A program made the translations under genes and the position numbers. A DNA stretch of 63,489 nt from Nocardioides guangzhouensis (GTDB lineage Bacteria; Actinomycetota; Actinomycetes; Propionibacteriales; Nocardioidaceae). Where the stretch lies: positions 1 through 63,489 of the forward strand of contig NZ_SDKM01000029.1 of the NCBI RefSeq assembly GCF_004519545.1, written 5' to 3'. Shown piece by piece: positions 29,606 through 38,674 of the stretch; position 1 is the first letter of the stretch; each line of letters starts with the position of its first letter. The notes under the pieces were generated by a model. The model ran no database searches. It saw only the letters and a program-made list of their open reading frames with translations, and was not told the origin of the DNA.

Positions 29606-31241
29606 GACCGGGCAGCCGCCGCGTGACCGTGTCCACCACCTCGGTCACCTCGGTCAGCCGGAAGGCCCGGGAGAGCGCCAGGAACACGACCACGTCCACC
29701 AGTGCGACCACCCCCAGGAACAACAGCGAGCCGAGCTTGGAGTCCAGCGAGGTGCCCAGCGACTCGTGCAGCGCCCACGCCGCGGCCCACGCGACGAGGG
29801 TGGCCGGGACCGCGGCCAGCAGCAGCCGCACCAGGAACCGCAGCAGCTGCGGGGTACGGAGGCCGCCGAGCAGGTGCCGGAGCAGGGAGTACGACGACAC
29901 CGCACCCACGGCGTACGCCCCGCCGTAGGCGAGCACCAGGGCGGGGGAGGTGAACGCCGCGTCCGTGCGGTCCACCAGCACCACGGCCAGCAGGATGTTC
30001 ACGGCCGCGATCAGGCACTGCACCCAGAAGACGGTGCGGGTGAGCTCGAGGGCGTAGAAGCCCCGCAGCATCAGGTAGTGGACGGTGAAGAACACGACGC
30101 CGGGGGCGAACAGCGCGAGCGACGGCGCATAGTTGTCGGAGGTGGCCTCCGCGGCGCCGTACCCCCAGATCACGTCGGAGAGCTCGCGCGCGATCACCGG
30201 GACCAGCAGCGCGAACGGGATGATCAGCGCCAGCGTGGTGCGGACTGTCGCGGCCAGTGAGCCGGCCAGGTCGGAGAGCCGGCCGTCGGCGGCGCTCGCC
30301 GAGAGTCGGGGCAGCACCGCGGTGGCCAGGGACACGGTGATCACCGCGTGCGGGGCCATCACCAGCAGGAAGGTGCTGGAGTAGATCGTGTAGCCGGTCG
30401 CGTCGGGCGCGCCGTCCGAGCCCGCCGTACCGCTGGAGGCCAGCCGGACCACGACCGTGTAGGCGACCTGGTTGACGATCACGAACAGCACGGTCCAGAT
30501 GGCCAGCCGCAGGGTGTGGCCGAGGCCTGCGTTGCGGAAGTCGAACCGGGCGGCGTACCGGTAGCCGGAGGCGGTCAGGAACGGCAGCAGGATGAGGAAC
30601 TGCAGCGCGATGCCCGCGGTCGAGCCGAGGCCGAGCAGGAGCTCCTCGCCGGTGCTGTAGCCGCCGGTGGCGTCGGTCCCGAAGACGACGATGTAGACGA
30701 CCAGGACCGCCATCGACAGCAGGTTGTTCGCGATGGGCGCCCACATCATGGGGCCGAACTTCCCGCGGGCGTTCAGGATCTGCCCGACCAGCACGAACAT
30801 CCCGTAGAAGAAGACCTGCGGCAGGCACAACCGCGCGAAGTCGATCACCGACTCCTTCTCGGCGGCCAGCTCCGGGTTGTTCCAGTGGCCGTCGAGGTAG
30901 AGCGACATCACCTGGGGGGTGAACGCCACCAGCAGGATGGTGACGCCGCCGAGGAACAGGGCGGCCAGCGTGACCACCCGGTGGGTGTAGGCGTCGCCGG
31001 CGTCGTCGTCGTTCTTCATCGCCCGCACCAGCTGGGGGACCAGCACCGCGTTGAAGATGCCGCCCGCGAGCAGGATGTACAGCATGTTCGGGATCGTGTT
31101 CGCGATGGTGAACACGTCCGCGTGCAGCGCGTTGCCGAGCGCCGCCGCCAGCAGGATCGACCGGATGTAGCCGCTGAAGCGGGAGACCACGGTGCCCGCG
31201 GCCATCACGGCGCTGTTGGACAGGACCGAGCGTTCGCTCAT
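29598..31241 (-). CDS. murJ: lipid II flippase MurJ
   Basis: A 547-residue multi-helix MOP-superfamily flippase that exports lipid II for peptidoglycan synthesis. The N-terminus reads LSNSAVMAAGTVVSRFSGYI then RSILLAAALG, typical of MurJ/MviN. About 14 helices are visible. ATG 31241 is preferred, with a CAGGGA upstream; ATG 31277 would add 12 residues. It lacks the fused cytoplasmic pseudokinase of mycobacterial MviN, which is the next gene. It follows the DUF6049 gene, the same order as Rv3909-Rv3910. Confidence 0.92.
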   Translation of the reverse strand: MSERSVLSNSAVMAAGTVVSRFSGYIRSILLAAALGNALHADVFTIANTIPNMLYILLAGGIFNAVLVPQLVRAMKNDDDAGDAYTHRVVTLAALFLGGVTILLVAFTPQVMSLYLDGHWNNPELAAEKESVIDFARLCLPQVFFYGMFVLVGQILNARGKFGPMMWAPIANNLLSMAVLVVYIVVFGTDATGGYSTGEELLLGLGSTAGIALQFLILLPFLTASGYRYAARFDFRNAGLGHTLRLAIWTVLFVIVNQVAYTVVVRLASSGTAGSDGAPDATGYTIYSSTFLLVMAPHAVITVSLATAVLPRLSASAADGRLSDLAGSLAATVRTTLALIIPFALLVPVIARELSDVIWGYGAAEATSDNYAPSLALFAPGVVFFTVHYLMLRGFYALELTRTVFWVQCLIAAVNILLAVVLVDRTDAAFTSPALVLAYGGAYAVGAVSSYSLLRHLLGGLRTPQLLRFLVRLLLAAVPATLVAWAAAWALHESLGTSLDSKLGSLLFLGVVALVDVVVFLALSRAFRLTEVTEVVDTVTRRLPGRG

Positions 31242-31290
31242 GCGGGGTCCCTGCGGCGAGCGGGACGCAGTGAACATCGTCGTGGGGTGG

Positions 31291-33492
31291 TCATGCAGTC
31301 GTGCTTCCTCGTCGACGGCGTCGGGCCCACCGCACCGGGATCGAGATCGCGAGGATGCCGACCCCGACGCCCATGATCACCCAGATCACCACGCCCACCG
31401 TGTTGGAGCGGATGTCGAGCTCGTCGAAGGCCCCGATCGGCTGGCCGTCGACGTTGGTGGCGACCAGCCGGACCGGGTGGACGCCGAGCGAGGCGGCCTC
31501 GGCGCTGAGCTGGACGGTCTGACGGGTCTCGGCCTCGAGCGTGATCTCCTCGGGCGCCTTGATCACGACGTCGTCGCTGGTCTGCGCCTCGATCCGCACG
31601 CGCACCGGCTGGTCGAGGTCGTTGGTGACGGTGACGGCGAACGGGCCGCTGTCCGAGGACAGGATCACGAACGACGGTGCCTCGATGCGGATCCGCTCGA
31701 GCTGGTTGCGCAGCAGGGTGGACGCGTCGTCGGCGGCCACCTGCGCGGAGACCGGGTCGTCGCGGACCATGTACGACGACGTGCACAGTGCCTCGCGCAG
31801 GACCTGGTCACCGACCGTGTCGTTGCGGACCAGGATGCTGTCGAGCCGCTCGCCGGTGTCGATGAACCGGTCGGTGGAGGCGAGGTTGGCCTCGTTCAGC
31901 TCGCGGACCACCTGGCGGGTCGGGTAGGCCACCCGGGAGACCTCGGGGGCCGGCCCGGTCCGGTCCACCGAGGCCGGCACCATCTGCAGGAACGGCTGCT
32001 CGAGGCCGCGGAAGAACTGCTGGCCGCGGGAGCCGGGGTCGAAGTCGAACGGCAGGTCGACGGTGAGGGCGCTGGTGTCGCCGGCCAGCGACCGGACCGC
32101 CGCCTCGGCGAGCACGCGCTGCCGCAGCGCCACGCCGCTCAGCCGCTCGTCCGGCCCGGGGCCGCCGACCCCGACGGTGTGGTCGGTGATCGCGATCCGC
32201 CGGCCGGCGGACTCGATGGTCGAGGGGACGTCGGCCGGGTCGTCGTACTCCTCGCCGATGGCCTCCTCGGACAGGAAGATCTGTGTGTCCTGGGGCGCCA
32301 GCTCCAGGGCCCCGGGGTTCAGCAACCCGCTCGGGGGCGCCATGGCCGGGTTGCTCTCGATGTCGAGCGCGCCGAGCACCTCCGAGGAGAGCGCGCGGGC
32401 CCGGTCGTAGAGCACCGGGCTGTAGCGGGAGGCGGCGGCGACGTCGAGGTCGCCGTACGGCAGGGCGAGCACGGGGTTGCGCGAGGTGAGCGACCGGACG
32501 TCGGAGAGCCACTGCTGGGCCTCGGGCAGGCCGTTGCGGCGCTGCTCCTCCTCGGCCGCGGCCTGCTCCTCGTCCTGCTGGTCGGTGTTCTCCTCGCCCG
32601 GAGCCGGCTCGGTGGGCTCGAGGTTGCGGCGCGGGTTGCCCCGGGCCAGCTGGTCGACGGCGTCGACGACCGCGGGGTCGATCAGCCAGGTGACCGGCGC
32701 CGTCCCCGAGGAGCGGACGAACGACGTGAGGTTGGCCAGGCGGCCCCCGGGGCTGAGCTCGTTGGCCCACTCGTCGGCACGCCTGACCCGTCCGTCGGCG
32801 GCCCGCTCGATCGCCCGGCGTACCGGGAGGATCAGGGAGGTCGGCACCTGCTCCTGCTTGCCGCGCATCAGCGGGATGAACGACCGGGCCCGGCCGTGGA
32901 TCGAGCGGAACCCGTCGGTGTCGGCGGCCAGCACCTGGACACCGATCCAGTAGACGCCCTCCTCGCCGCTGATCAGGAGCTCGTCGGCCGGCACCCGGAC
33001 GCTCCAGCTGACGGACTGGCCGGGTGCCAGGTCCTCGACGTTGTCGAAGCGCCCGATGTCGGTGATCCGCTGGCCGATGTAGATCTCGGGGTCGGACTCG
33101 ACGGAGACCTCGATCTCGCGTGCCGTGGTCATCGGCGAGTACGACGTCAGGGGATGCACGTTGATGCTGGTCAACGTCTCCTCCGTCGTGTTCGTGATCG
33201 TGCCGCGCATCGTGATCGCCCCGCGCTGCGGGATCACGGAGGGGTTGAGCCCGTCGAGGGTGACGTCGAGGTCCTGGCTGGCGGCACGCCGCTGGGCGTT
33301 GCGGGACACGGGCACGGAGCGGCGCGCGGTCAGGTCGTCGCCGGACGGGGCGGCCGACACCACGGCGGGCGTGTCCGCGCCCGCCGTCGACGGGTCGAGC
33401 ACCCCGTCGCCGGTGCCCGGACCCGGCCCGAGCGTGACGGCGGCGACCGCGGCGACCAGGGGTGCGCACAGGGCAGCCACCGGTCGGATCAC
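31291..33492 (-). CDS. DUF6049 secreted, membrane-anchored glycoprotein-like protein
   Basis: A 733-residue protein with an N-terminal hydrophobic signal (about 2-25, IRPVAALCAPLVAAVAAVTL), a long extracytoplasmic region and a C-terminal membrane anchor (VVIWVIMGVGVGILAISIP) followed by RWARRRRRGSTTA. It is the homologue by position of mycobacterial Rv3909, upstream of MurJ, with a Q/E-rich loop near the middle (ENTDQQDEEQAAAEEEQRRN). Beta-sandwich regions resemble Ig-like folds. Function unknown, but conserved linkage to murJ suggests a cell-envelope role. The start is taken at GTG 33492, at the signal peptide. Confidence 0.82.
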   Translation of the reverse strand: MIRPVAALCAPLVAAVAAVTLGPGPGTGDGVLDPSTAGADTPAVVSAAPSGDDLTARRSVPVSRNAQRRAASQDLDVTLDGLNPSVIPQRGAITMRGTITNTTEETLTSINVHPLTSYSPMTTAREIEVSVESDPEIYIGQRITDIGRFDNVEDLAPGQSVSWSVRVPADELLISGEEGVYWIGVQVLAADTDGFRSIHGRARSFIPLMRGKQEQVPTSLILPVRRAIERAADGRVRRADEWANELSPGGRLANLTSFVRSSGTAPVTWLIDPAVVDAVDQLARGNPRRNLEPTEPAPGEENTDQQDEEQAAAEEEQRRNGLPEAQQWLSDVRSLTSRNPVLALPYGDLDVAAASRYSPVLYDRARALSSEVLGALDIESNPAMAPPSGLLNPGALELAPQDTQIFLSEEAIGEEYDDPADVPSTIESAGRRIAITDHTVGVGGPGPDERLSGVALRQRVLAEAAVRSLAGDTSALTVDLPFDFDPGSRGQQFFRGLEQPFLQMVPASVDRTGPAPEVSRVAYPTRQVVRELNEANLASTDRFIDTGERLDSILVRNDTVGDQVLREALCTSSYMVRDDPVSAQVAADDASTLLRNQLERIRIEAPSFVILSSDSGPFAVTVTNDLDQPVRVRIEAQTSDDVVIKAPEEITLEAETRQTVQLSAEAASLGVHPVRLVATNVDGQPIGAFDELDIRSNTVGVVIWVIMGVGVGILAISIPVRWARRRRRGSTTA

Positions 33493-33611
33493 GGCGTCGA
33501 CTCTAGGGCACGACCCCCAAGACAGAAGCGTCCCCGGGGACGTGCCGACACGGGACACGAACCCCGGCCGCCCGGCGGGTGTCCTGCACCCTCCGACTAC
33601 CCTTGTCTCCC

Positions 33612-35069
33612 GTGTCCGACCCCGCCCTGCCGCCCCTCCAGATCGCGGACGTGCAGCGCACCGTGGCCGGGGAGCTCGAGCGCATCGGCCCGGTGATCGA
33701 CGAGCTCGGAGCCCGGTTCGCCGACGCCGGCCACGAGCTCGCCCTGGTCGGGGGACCGGTCCGGGACGCCATGCTCGGCCGGCTGCAGAACGACCTCGAC
33801 TTCACCACCTCCGCCCGTCCGGAGGTCACCGAGAAGCTCGTGCGCGGCTGGGCCGACGCGATCTGGGACCTCGGCAGGGCCTTCGGCACGATCGGCTGCC
33901 GCAAGGGTCCCTGGCAGGTCGAGATCACGACGTACCGCTCGGAGACCTACGACCCGTCGTCGCGCAAGCCCGATGTCGACTACGGCGACAACCTGGCCGG
34001 AGACCTCGGTCGCCGTGACTTCACCGTCAACGCGATGGCGATGAGCCTCCCCGGCCGGACCTTCGAGGACCCGTTCGGTGGCGTCGTCGACCTCGCGGCG
34101 CGGGTGCTGCGGACGCCCGGCACTCCGGAGTCGTCGTTCTCCGACGACCCGCTGCGGATGATGCGGGCCGCCCGCTTCGCCGCCCAGCTCGGGTTCACCG
34201 TCGCGCCCGAGGTGGTCGCCGCGATGACCGACATGGCCGAGCGGATCACGATCGTCTCAGCGGAGCGGGTGCGCGACGAGCTGGTGAAGCTGGTCGAGGC
34301 ACCGTGGCCGCGGCGCGGGCTGACCCTGCTGGTCGAGACCGGCCTCGCGGCGTACGTCCTGCCTGAGCTGCCGGCGCTGGCCCTCGAGCGCGACGAGCAC
34401 CACCGGCACAAGGACGTCTACCAGCACACGCTGACCGTGCTGGAGCAGTCGATCGAGCTCGAGGACCGGCTCGACGGCGGTGGGCCGGACTTCGTGTCGC
34501 GGTTCGCGGCACTGATGCACGACGTCGGGAAGCCGAAGACCCGCCGGTTCGTCGACGACGGGACGGTCACCTTCCACCACCACGACGTGGTCGGTGCCAA
34601 GCTGACCCGCAAGCGCATGCAGGCCCTGCGGTTCTCCAACGACACCATCGACGCGGTGGCGAAGCTGGTCGAGCTGCACCTGCGCTTCCACGGCTACGGC
34701 ACCGGCGAGTGGACCGACTCCGCCGTACGCCGCTACGTCCGCGACGCCGGTGACCAGCTGACCCGGCTGCACGTGCTCACCCGGGCGGACTGCACCACCC
34801 GCAACAAGCGCAAGGCCGAGCGGCTGCGTCGGACCTACGACGACCTGGAGGCCCGGATCGCCCGGCTGTCGGAGCAGGAGGAGCTGGCCTCGATCCGGCC
34901 GGACCTCGACGGCACCCAGATCATGGAGATCCTCGACCTCCCCCCGGGCCCGGTGGTGGGCGAGGCCTACCGCTTCCTGCTCGAGCTGCGGATGGAGGAG
35001 GGCCCGCAGCCGTACGACGCGGCGCGCGACGCCCTGCTCACCTGGTGGGCGGCACGCTCCGCGGAGTGA
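33612..35069 (+). CDS. pcnA: CCA tRNA nucleotidyltransferase
   Basis: A 485-residue polymerase-beta-type enzyme that adds or repairs the tRNA 3' CCA end. tRNAs in this genome lack an encoded CCA, so it is essential. Nucleotidyltransferase motifs are GGPVRDAMLGRLQNDLDFTT and RRDFTVNAMAM. The ERVRDELVKLVE recognition block follows, and a C-terminal HD domain has ALMHDVGKPKTRRF. GTG 33612 has a TACCCT -10 at 33598-33603 only eight bases upstream and no ribosome site, so the mRNA is probably leaderless. Divergent from the DUF6049 gene as in Mycobacterium (Rv3907c). Confidence 0.92.
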   Translation: MSDPALPPLQIADVQRTVAGELERIGPVIDELGARFADAGHELALVGGPVRDAMLGRLQNDLDFTTSARPEVTEKLVRGWADAIWDLGRAFGTIGCRKGPWQVEITTYRSETYDPSSRKPDVDYGDNLAGDLGRRDFTVNAMAMSLPGRTFEDPFGGVVDLAARVLRTPGTPESSFSDDPLRMMRAARFAAQLGFTVAPEVVAAMTDMAERITIVSAERVRDELVKLVEAPWPRRGLTLLVETGLAAYVLPELPALALERDEHHRHKDVYQHTLTVLEQSIELEDRLDGGGPDFVSRFAALMHDVGKPKTRRFVDDGTVTFHHHDVVGAKLTRKRMQALRFSNDTIDAVAKLVELHLRFHGYGTGEWTDSAVRRYVRDAGDQLTRLHVLTRADCTTRNKRKAERLRRTYDDLEARIARLSEQEELASIRPDLDGTQIMEILDLPPGPVVGEAYRFLLELRMEEGPQPYDAARDALLTWWAARSAE

Positions 35070-35122
35070 CTCCTCTCACAGGGCGTTCCGGCGAGGTATT
35101 ACCCACCGGTAGCCTCCGCCCC

Positions 35123-35587
35123 ATGTCCCAGGTCGAAGCGCTGATCGAGGAGTCCATCGACGTCGACGCCACCCCGGAGCGGGTCTGGTCCCTGGTGACC
35201 GACCTGCCGCGGATGGCCCGCTGGAGCCCGCAGGTCGTGCGCACCGTCGTACGCGGCGGAGGTCCGGTGCAGCTCGGCACCCGCGCGGTCAACGTGAACC
35301 GCAAGGGCCTGCTGGTGTGGCCGACCCGGTCGAAGGTGGTGCGCTTCGAGCCGCACCGCGACTTCGCTTTCCGGATCAAGGACAACTTCACGATCTGGTC
35401 GTTCACGCTGGAGGCGACCGGGGCCGGGACCCGGGTCGTGCAGAGGCGCGAGGCCCCGGACGGCACCTCGCCCATCTCGGACACGCTGGTCCGGCGGGTG
35501 CTCGGCGGCCAGGAGGGCTTCCAGGCCGAGCTCCGCGCGGGCATGCAACGTACCCTCCGCGGCATCAAGGCCGACGCCGAGGCCTGA
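35123..35587 (+). CDS. SRPBCC (START/Bet v1-like) family protein
   Basis: A 154-residue helix-grip protein with the family start MSQVEALIEESIDVDATPER then VWSLVTDLPRMARWSPQVV. Such proteins bind hydrophobic ligands or act as cyclase/aromatase-like folds. There is no catalytic motif that names a ligand. A -10 TAGCCT (about 35109-35114) eight bases upstream of ATG 35123 and no ribosome-binding site suggest a leaderless transcript. Next to pcnA but with its own promoter. Confidence 0.75.
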   Translation: MSQVEALIEESIDVDATPERVWSLVTDLPRMARWSPQVVRTVVRGGGPVQLGTRAVNVNRKGLLVWPTRSKVVRFEPHRDFAFRIKDNFTIWSFTLEATGAGTRVVQRREAPDGTSPISDTLVRRVLGGQEGFQAELRAGMQRTLRGIKADAEA

Positions 35588-35596
35588 CCCCGAGCG

Positions 35597-36274
35597 TCAG
35601 CGCACGACCTTGATGTTGAAGTGCGGGGTGCCGAGAGCGCCCATCAGGCGGAGCCACAGCGGGAGCAGCATCTCGGTGCCCCGGGCGGTCTCGATGCCGC
35701 CGAGGTCGATCACGTCGTCGTGCCCGAAGCTCTCGAGCAGGGCGACCACCTCGGCCTTCGCGCTCGGGTCCTCACCCGAGACGAAGACCGTGCTGCTCGC
35801 GCCGAGCGACTTCGGCTCGACCATGAGGTCCGCGTTGAGCGTGTTCAAGGCCTTGACCACCCGGACCTCGGGGTAGGCCCGCTGCACCTGCTCAGCCAGG
35901 GAGTCGGTGTCCTTGACCGAGAGGGTGGGCGGGAACCCGGCCGAGAAGTCGAGGGGGTTCGCGATGTCGAGCAGGACCTTGCCGGCGAGGTTCTCGGCTC
36001 CGGCGGCGCGGAGCACGTCGAAGGTCACCGAGCCGGACGAGGCGTTGACGACGAGGTCGGCGACCTCCGCCGCCCCGGCGAACGTCGCCAGGTCGATGCC
36101 CCGGTGGGCCTCCTGCCACACCGCGTACGGCGGGTTGCCCATCTGGTCGGGCTCGGTGCGGGCCAGCGTGGCCCCCGGGTCGCGGGTGCCGACCACCACG
36201 GTGTGGCCGAGCTCGTGGAGGCGGGCGGCGACGGCGCGTCCGACCATGCCGGTGCCGAGGACTGCGATGTTCAT
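35597..36274 (-). CDS. NADP/F420-dependent oxidoreductase-like dinucleotide-binding protein
   Basis: A 225-residue Rossmann protein with the dinucleotide motif MNIAVLGTGMVGRAVAARLH and the NADP-type basic stretch VVVGTRDPG. The rest resembles NADPH:F420 oxidoreductase-type Npd/Fno proteins (AEVADLVVNASSGSVTFDV, KVLLDIANPLDFSAGFPPT, VVKALNTLNADLMVEP). Whether it uses F420 or another acceptor is unclear. It is divergent from a TetR gene, and two copies of a TetR-type operator sit in the shared gap, so it is probably repressed by that regulator. Confidence 0.75.
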   Translation of the reverse strand: MNIAVLGTGMVGRAVAARLHELGHTVVVGTRDPGATLARTEPDQMGNPPYAVWQEAHRGIDLATFAGAAEVADLVVNASSGSVTFDVLRAAGAENLAGKVLLDIANPLDFSAGFPPTLSVKDTDSLAEQVQRAYPEVRVVKALNTLNADLMVEPKSLGASSTVFVSGEDPSAKAEVVALLESFGHDDVIDLGGIETARGTEMLLPLWLRLMGALGTPHFNIKVVR

Positions 36275-36295
36275 GACGATCCTTCGTGAGTAGGT

Positions 36296-36345
36296 AGACA
36301 GACCTGTCTGTTCGTTCGAATGGACGTTAGCAGACAGACTTGTCT
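36296..36345. promoter_or_regulatory. twin TetR operators between divergent genes
   Basis: AGACAGACCTGTCT (36296-36309) and AGACAGACTTGTCT (36332-36345) are near-identical palindromes 36 bp apart. They flank the start of the upstream gene and cover the region just before tetR GTG 36358, overlapping its -10 (TACCAT at 36345-36350). They fit binding by the adjacent TetR repressor to control both genes. Confidence 0.75.
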
Positions 36346-36357
36346 ACCATCAATCCC

Positions 36358-36921
36358 GTGGCCCCACCGTCGGCGCGTCAGCGCATCCTCGACACCGCGT
36401 TCCGCCTGTTCTACGCGCGCGGTCTCCGAGCCGTCGGCGTGGACACGATCATCGCCGAGTCAGGTGTGGCCAAGGCGACGTTCTACAAGCACTTCCCGGC
36501 CAAGGACGACCTCGTGCTCGCCTACCTCGCGCGGGTGGACGGGATCTGGAGCGGCCAGCTCCACGACGCCGCGACCGCAGCCGGCCCCGAGCCGCGCGCG
36601 CAGCTGGTCGGCCTCTTCGACGCCCTCGGTACGGCCTGCCGGCGGGACGGCTACCGCGGCTGCGCGTTCATCAACGCGGCCGCCGAGGCCGTGCCCGGCA
36701 CCCCGGTGCACGAGGCGACCGTGGCGCACAAGCACGCGGTCCTGCAGTGGGTGCGCGACCTGGCCGCCGAGGCCGGGTCCGGGGACCCGGACGGCCTGGC
36801 CCGCTCGCTGACCCTGCTTCTGGACGGTGGCCTGGCCGCCGGTGCCCTCGATGCGGACCCCGCTGCCGCGACCCGGGCACGGGAGGCGGCCGAGGTGGTC
36901 GTGGCGGCAGCCCTCAACTGA
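36358..36921 (+). CDS. TetR family transcriptional regulator
   Basis: A 187-residue TetR repressor. The N-terminal HTH is readable (ARQRILDTAFRLFYARGLRA then GVDTIIAESGVAKATFYKHF). The ligand domain is of the TetR_C type with FINAAAEAVPG. GTG 36358 is seven bases after a TACCAT -10, so it may be leaderless; a TTG at 36340 is less likely. Two matching operators upstream imply autoregulation and control of the divergent oxidoreductase. Inducer unknown. Confidence 0.88.
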   Translation: MAPPSARQRILDTAFRLFYARGLRAVGVDTIIAESGVAKATFYKHFPAKDDLVLAYLARVDGIWSGQLHDAATAAGPEPRAQLVGLFDALGTACRRDGYRGCAFINAAAEAVPGTPVHEATVAHKHAVLQWVRDLAAEAGSGDPDGLARSLTLLLDGGLAAGALDADPAAATRAREAAEVVVAAALN

Positions 36922-36946
36922 CTGACAAAGTTTGAAATCTGTCAGT
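36921..36946. promoter_or_regulatory. palindromic operator before the aldo/keto reductase
   Basis: ACTGACA (36921-36927) and TGTCAGT (36940-36946) form an inverted repeat just upstream of the aldo/keto reductase. A possible -35 TTGAAA lies inside. A TetR regulator encoded right after the reductase may bind it. No match to the AGACAG operators, so the two regulators likely have separate sites. Confidence 0.5.
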
Positions 36947-36966
36947 CCACGGTTCATGCTGGTGGC

Positions 36967-37977
36967 ATGACCACGCAGATGACTGACCTGACCACGCGCC
37001 GTCTCGGCGCCACCGGCCCCTCCGTCTCCGGGATCGGCCTGGGCCTCATGGGGATGTCCGACCTCTACGGCCCGGCCGACGAGGCCGAGAGCCTGGCGAC
37101 CATCCGGGCGGCGCTGGACGCCGGCGTCACGCTCCTGGACACCGGCGACTTCTACGGGATGGGCCACAACGAGATGCTCCTGCGGGATGCCCTGCTCGGG
37201 CGCCGGCGCGAGGACGCCGTGATCAGCGTCAAGTTCGGCGCCCTCCGGGGGCCCGACAACGCCTGGGGTGGCCTGGACACCCGACCGGCAGCGATCAAGA
37301 ACTTCGTCAGCTACTCCCTCCGGCGTCTGGGGACCGACCACATCGACATCTACCGACCGGCGCGGCTGGACCCGACCGTCCCCGTCGAGGAGACGGTGGG
37401 AGCGATCGCCGAGCTGATCGAGGCCGGCTGGGTGCGGCACCTTGGACTGTCGGAGGTGGGTGCGGACACGCTGCGGCGGGCGCACGCCGTGCATCCGGTG
37501 GCCGACCTGCAGATCGAGTACTCCCTGATCTCCCGGGGGATCGAGGCGGAGATCCTGCCGGCCGCGCGGGAGCTCGGGGTCGGCATCACGGCGTACGGCG
37601 TCCTGTCGCGGGGCCTGCTCTCGGGCCACTGGACGGCCGACCGTGACGTGCAGGACTTCCGGGCCCACCTGCCCCGCTTCCGTGGCGATAACCTCGACGC
37701 GAACCTCCGGCTCGTCGAGGCCCTCCGCGAGGTCGCCGACTCCCGGGGCGCCACCGTCGCCCAGGTCGCCGTCGCGTGGGTGGGCTCGCGGGGCGAGGAC
37801 GTCGTACCGCTGGTCGGCGCCCGCACGCGCACCCGGCTCGACGAGTCCCTCGGTGCCCTCGGGCTGGAGCTGACCCGGGACGACCTGGCCGCGATCGAGG
37901 CCGCGGTGCCGGCCGGCTCCGTCGCCGGGACCCGCTACGACGCGGCGCAGATGTCGATGCTCGACAGCGAGAAGTAG
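36967..37977 (+). CDS. aldo/keto reductase
   Basis: A 336-residue NADPH-dependent (beta/alpha)8 reductase. Asp and Tyr of the active site are in LLDTGDFYGMGHNE, and the Lys in ISVKFGAL. At the usual catalytic His site the text reads IDIYRPARLDP, so Ala stands where QHR-type enzymes have His, a variant seen in some AKRs. NADP-binding features lie near VVPLVGARTRTRLDESL. It is followed by a tetR 10 bp downstream and probably regulated by it through the palindrome upstream. Substrate unknown. Confidence 0.82.
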   Translation: MTTQMTDLTTRRLGATGPSVSGIGLGLMGMSDLYGPADEAESLATIRAALDAGVTLLDTGDFYGMGHNEMLLRDALLGRRREDAVISVKFGALRGPDNAWGGLDTRPAAIKNFVSYSLRRLGTDHIDIYRPARLDPTVPVEETVGAIAELIEAGWVRHLGLSEVGADTLRRAHAVHPVADLQIEYSLISRGIEAEILPAARELGVGITAYGVLSRGLLSGHWTADRDVQDFRAHLPRFRGDNLDANLRLVEALREVADSRGATVAQVAVAWVGSRGEDVVPLVGARTRTRLDESLGALGLELTRDDLAAIEAAVPAGSVAGTRYDAAQMSMLDSEK

Positions 37978-37986
37978 GTTGCGGAC

Positions 37987-38568
37987 ATGCCCGAGCCGCT
38001 GACCGCCGACAGCATCCTCGACACCGCCGAGGAGGTGCTGCGCCGCTACGGCCCCGCCAAGACGACGGTGGTCGACGTGGCCCGCGCCCTCGCGGTCAGC
38101 CACGGGTCGGTGTACCGACACTTCCCGAGCAAGGCCGCCCTCCGGGACGCGGTGACGCAGCGCTGGCTGGACCGGGTGTCCGCGCCCCTGGCGGACGTGG
38201 TCGCCGGGGACGGTCCGGCCGCGGAGCGACTCCGTTCCTGGGTAGGCCTGCTCGCGGCCACCAAGCAGGGGATCGCCCGGGAGGACCCCGAGCTGTTCGC
38301 GACGTTCCGGCAGGTCACCAGCGAGGCCGGGGAGGTGGTGGACGCGCACGTCGCCCACCTCGCTGCGCAGCTGGCCCGGATCGTCGAGGCCGGCCGGGAC
38401 GACGGGGAGTTCGCGGTCGCCGACCCGGCGGTCGCCGGGCTGGCGGTGCTGCAGGCCACTGCGCTCTTCCACCATCCCGCCCACGCCGACGAGTGGGGTT
38501 CCGCCGGGCTGGGCGACCAGCTCGACGCCGTGCTCGACCTGGTCCTGGACGGCCTCCGCGTCCGCTGA
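37987..38568 (+). CDS. TetR family transcriptional regulator
   Basis: A 193-residue TetR protein. The HTH reads ADSILDTAEEVLRRYGPAKT then TVVDVARALAVSHGSVYRHF. The C-terminal ligand domain is not assignable. ATG 37987 lies ten bases after the aldo/keto reductase stop, so the two are probably co-transcribed and the protein likely controls this unit. Confidence 0.87.
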   Translation: MPEPLTADSILDTAEEVLRRYGPAKTTVVDVARALAVSHGSVYRHFPSKAALRDAVTQRWLDRVSAPLADVVAGDGPAAERLRSWVGLLAATKQGIAREDPELFATFRQVTSEAGEVVDAHVAHLAAQLARIVEAGRDDGEFAVADPAVAGLAVLQATALFHHPAHADEWGSAGLGDQLDAVLDLVLDGLRVR

Positions 38569-38605
38569 CGCTGCGAGCGGGCAGGGAAAACTGCCCACCG
38601 AACGA

Positions 38606-38639
38606 CGAACCGCCGGCCCCTGAGGGGACCGGCGGTTCG
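38606..38639. terminator. shared terminator of tetR and ino1
   Basis: CGAACCGCCGG (38606-38616) pairs with CCGGCGGTTCG (38629-38639). Inside, CCCC and GGGG also pair around TGA. It lies between the convergent tetR and ino1 genes. Confidence 0.85.
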
Positions 38640-38674
38640 CGGGTTCGGTCACGGCACGGGTGCCGCGGCGGGGG

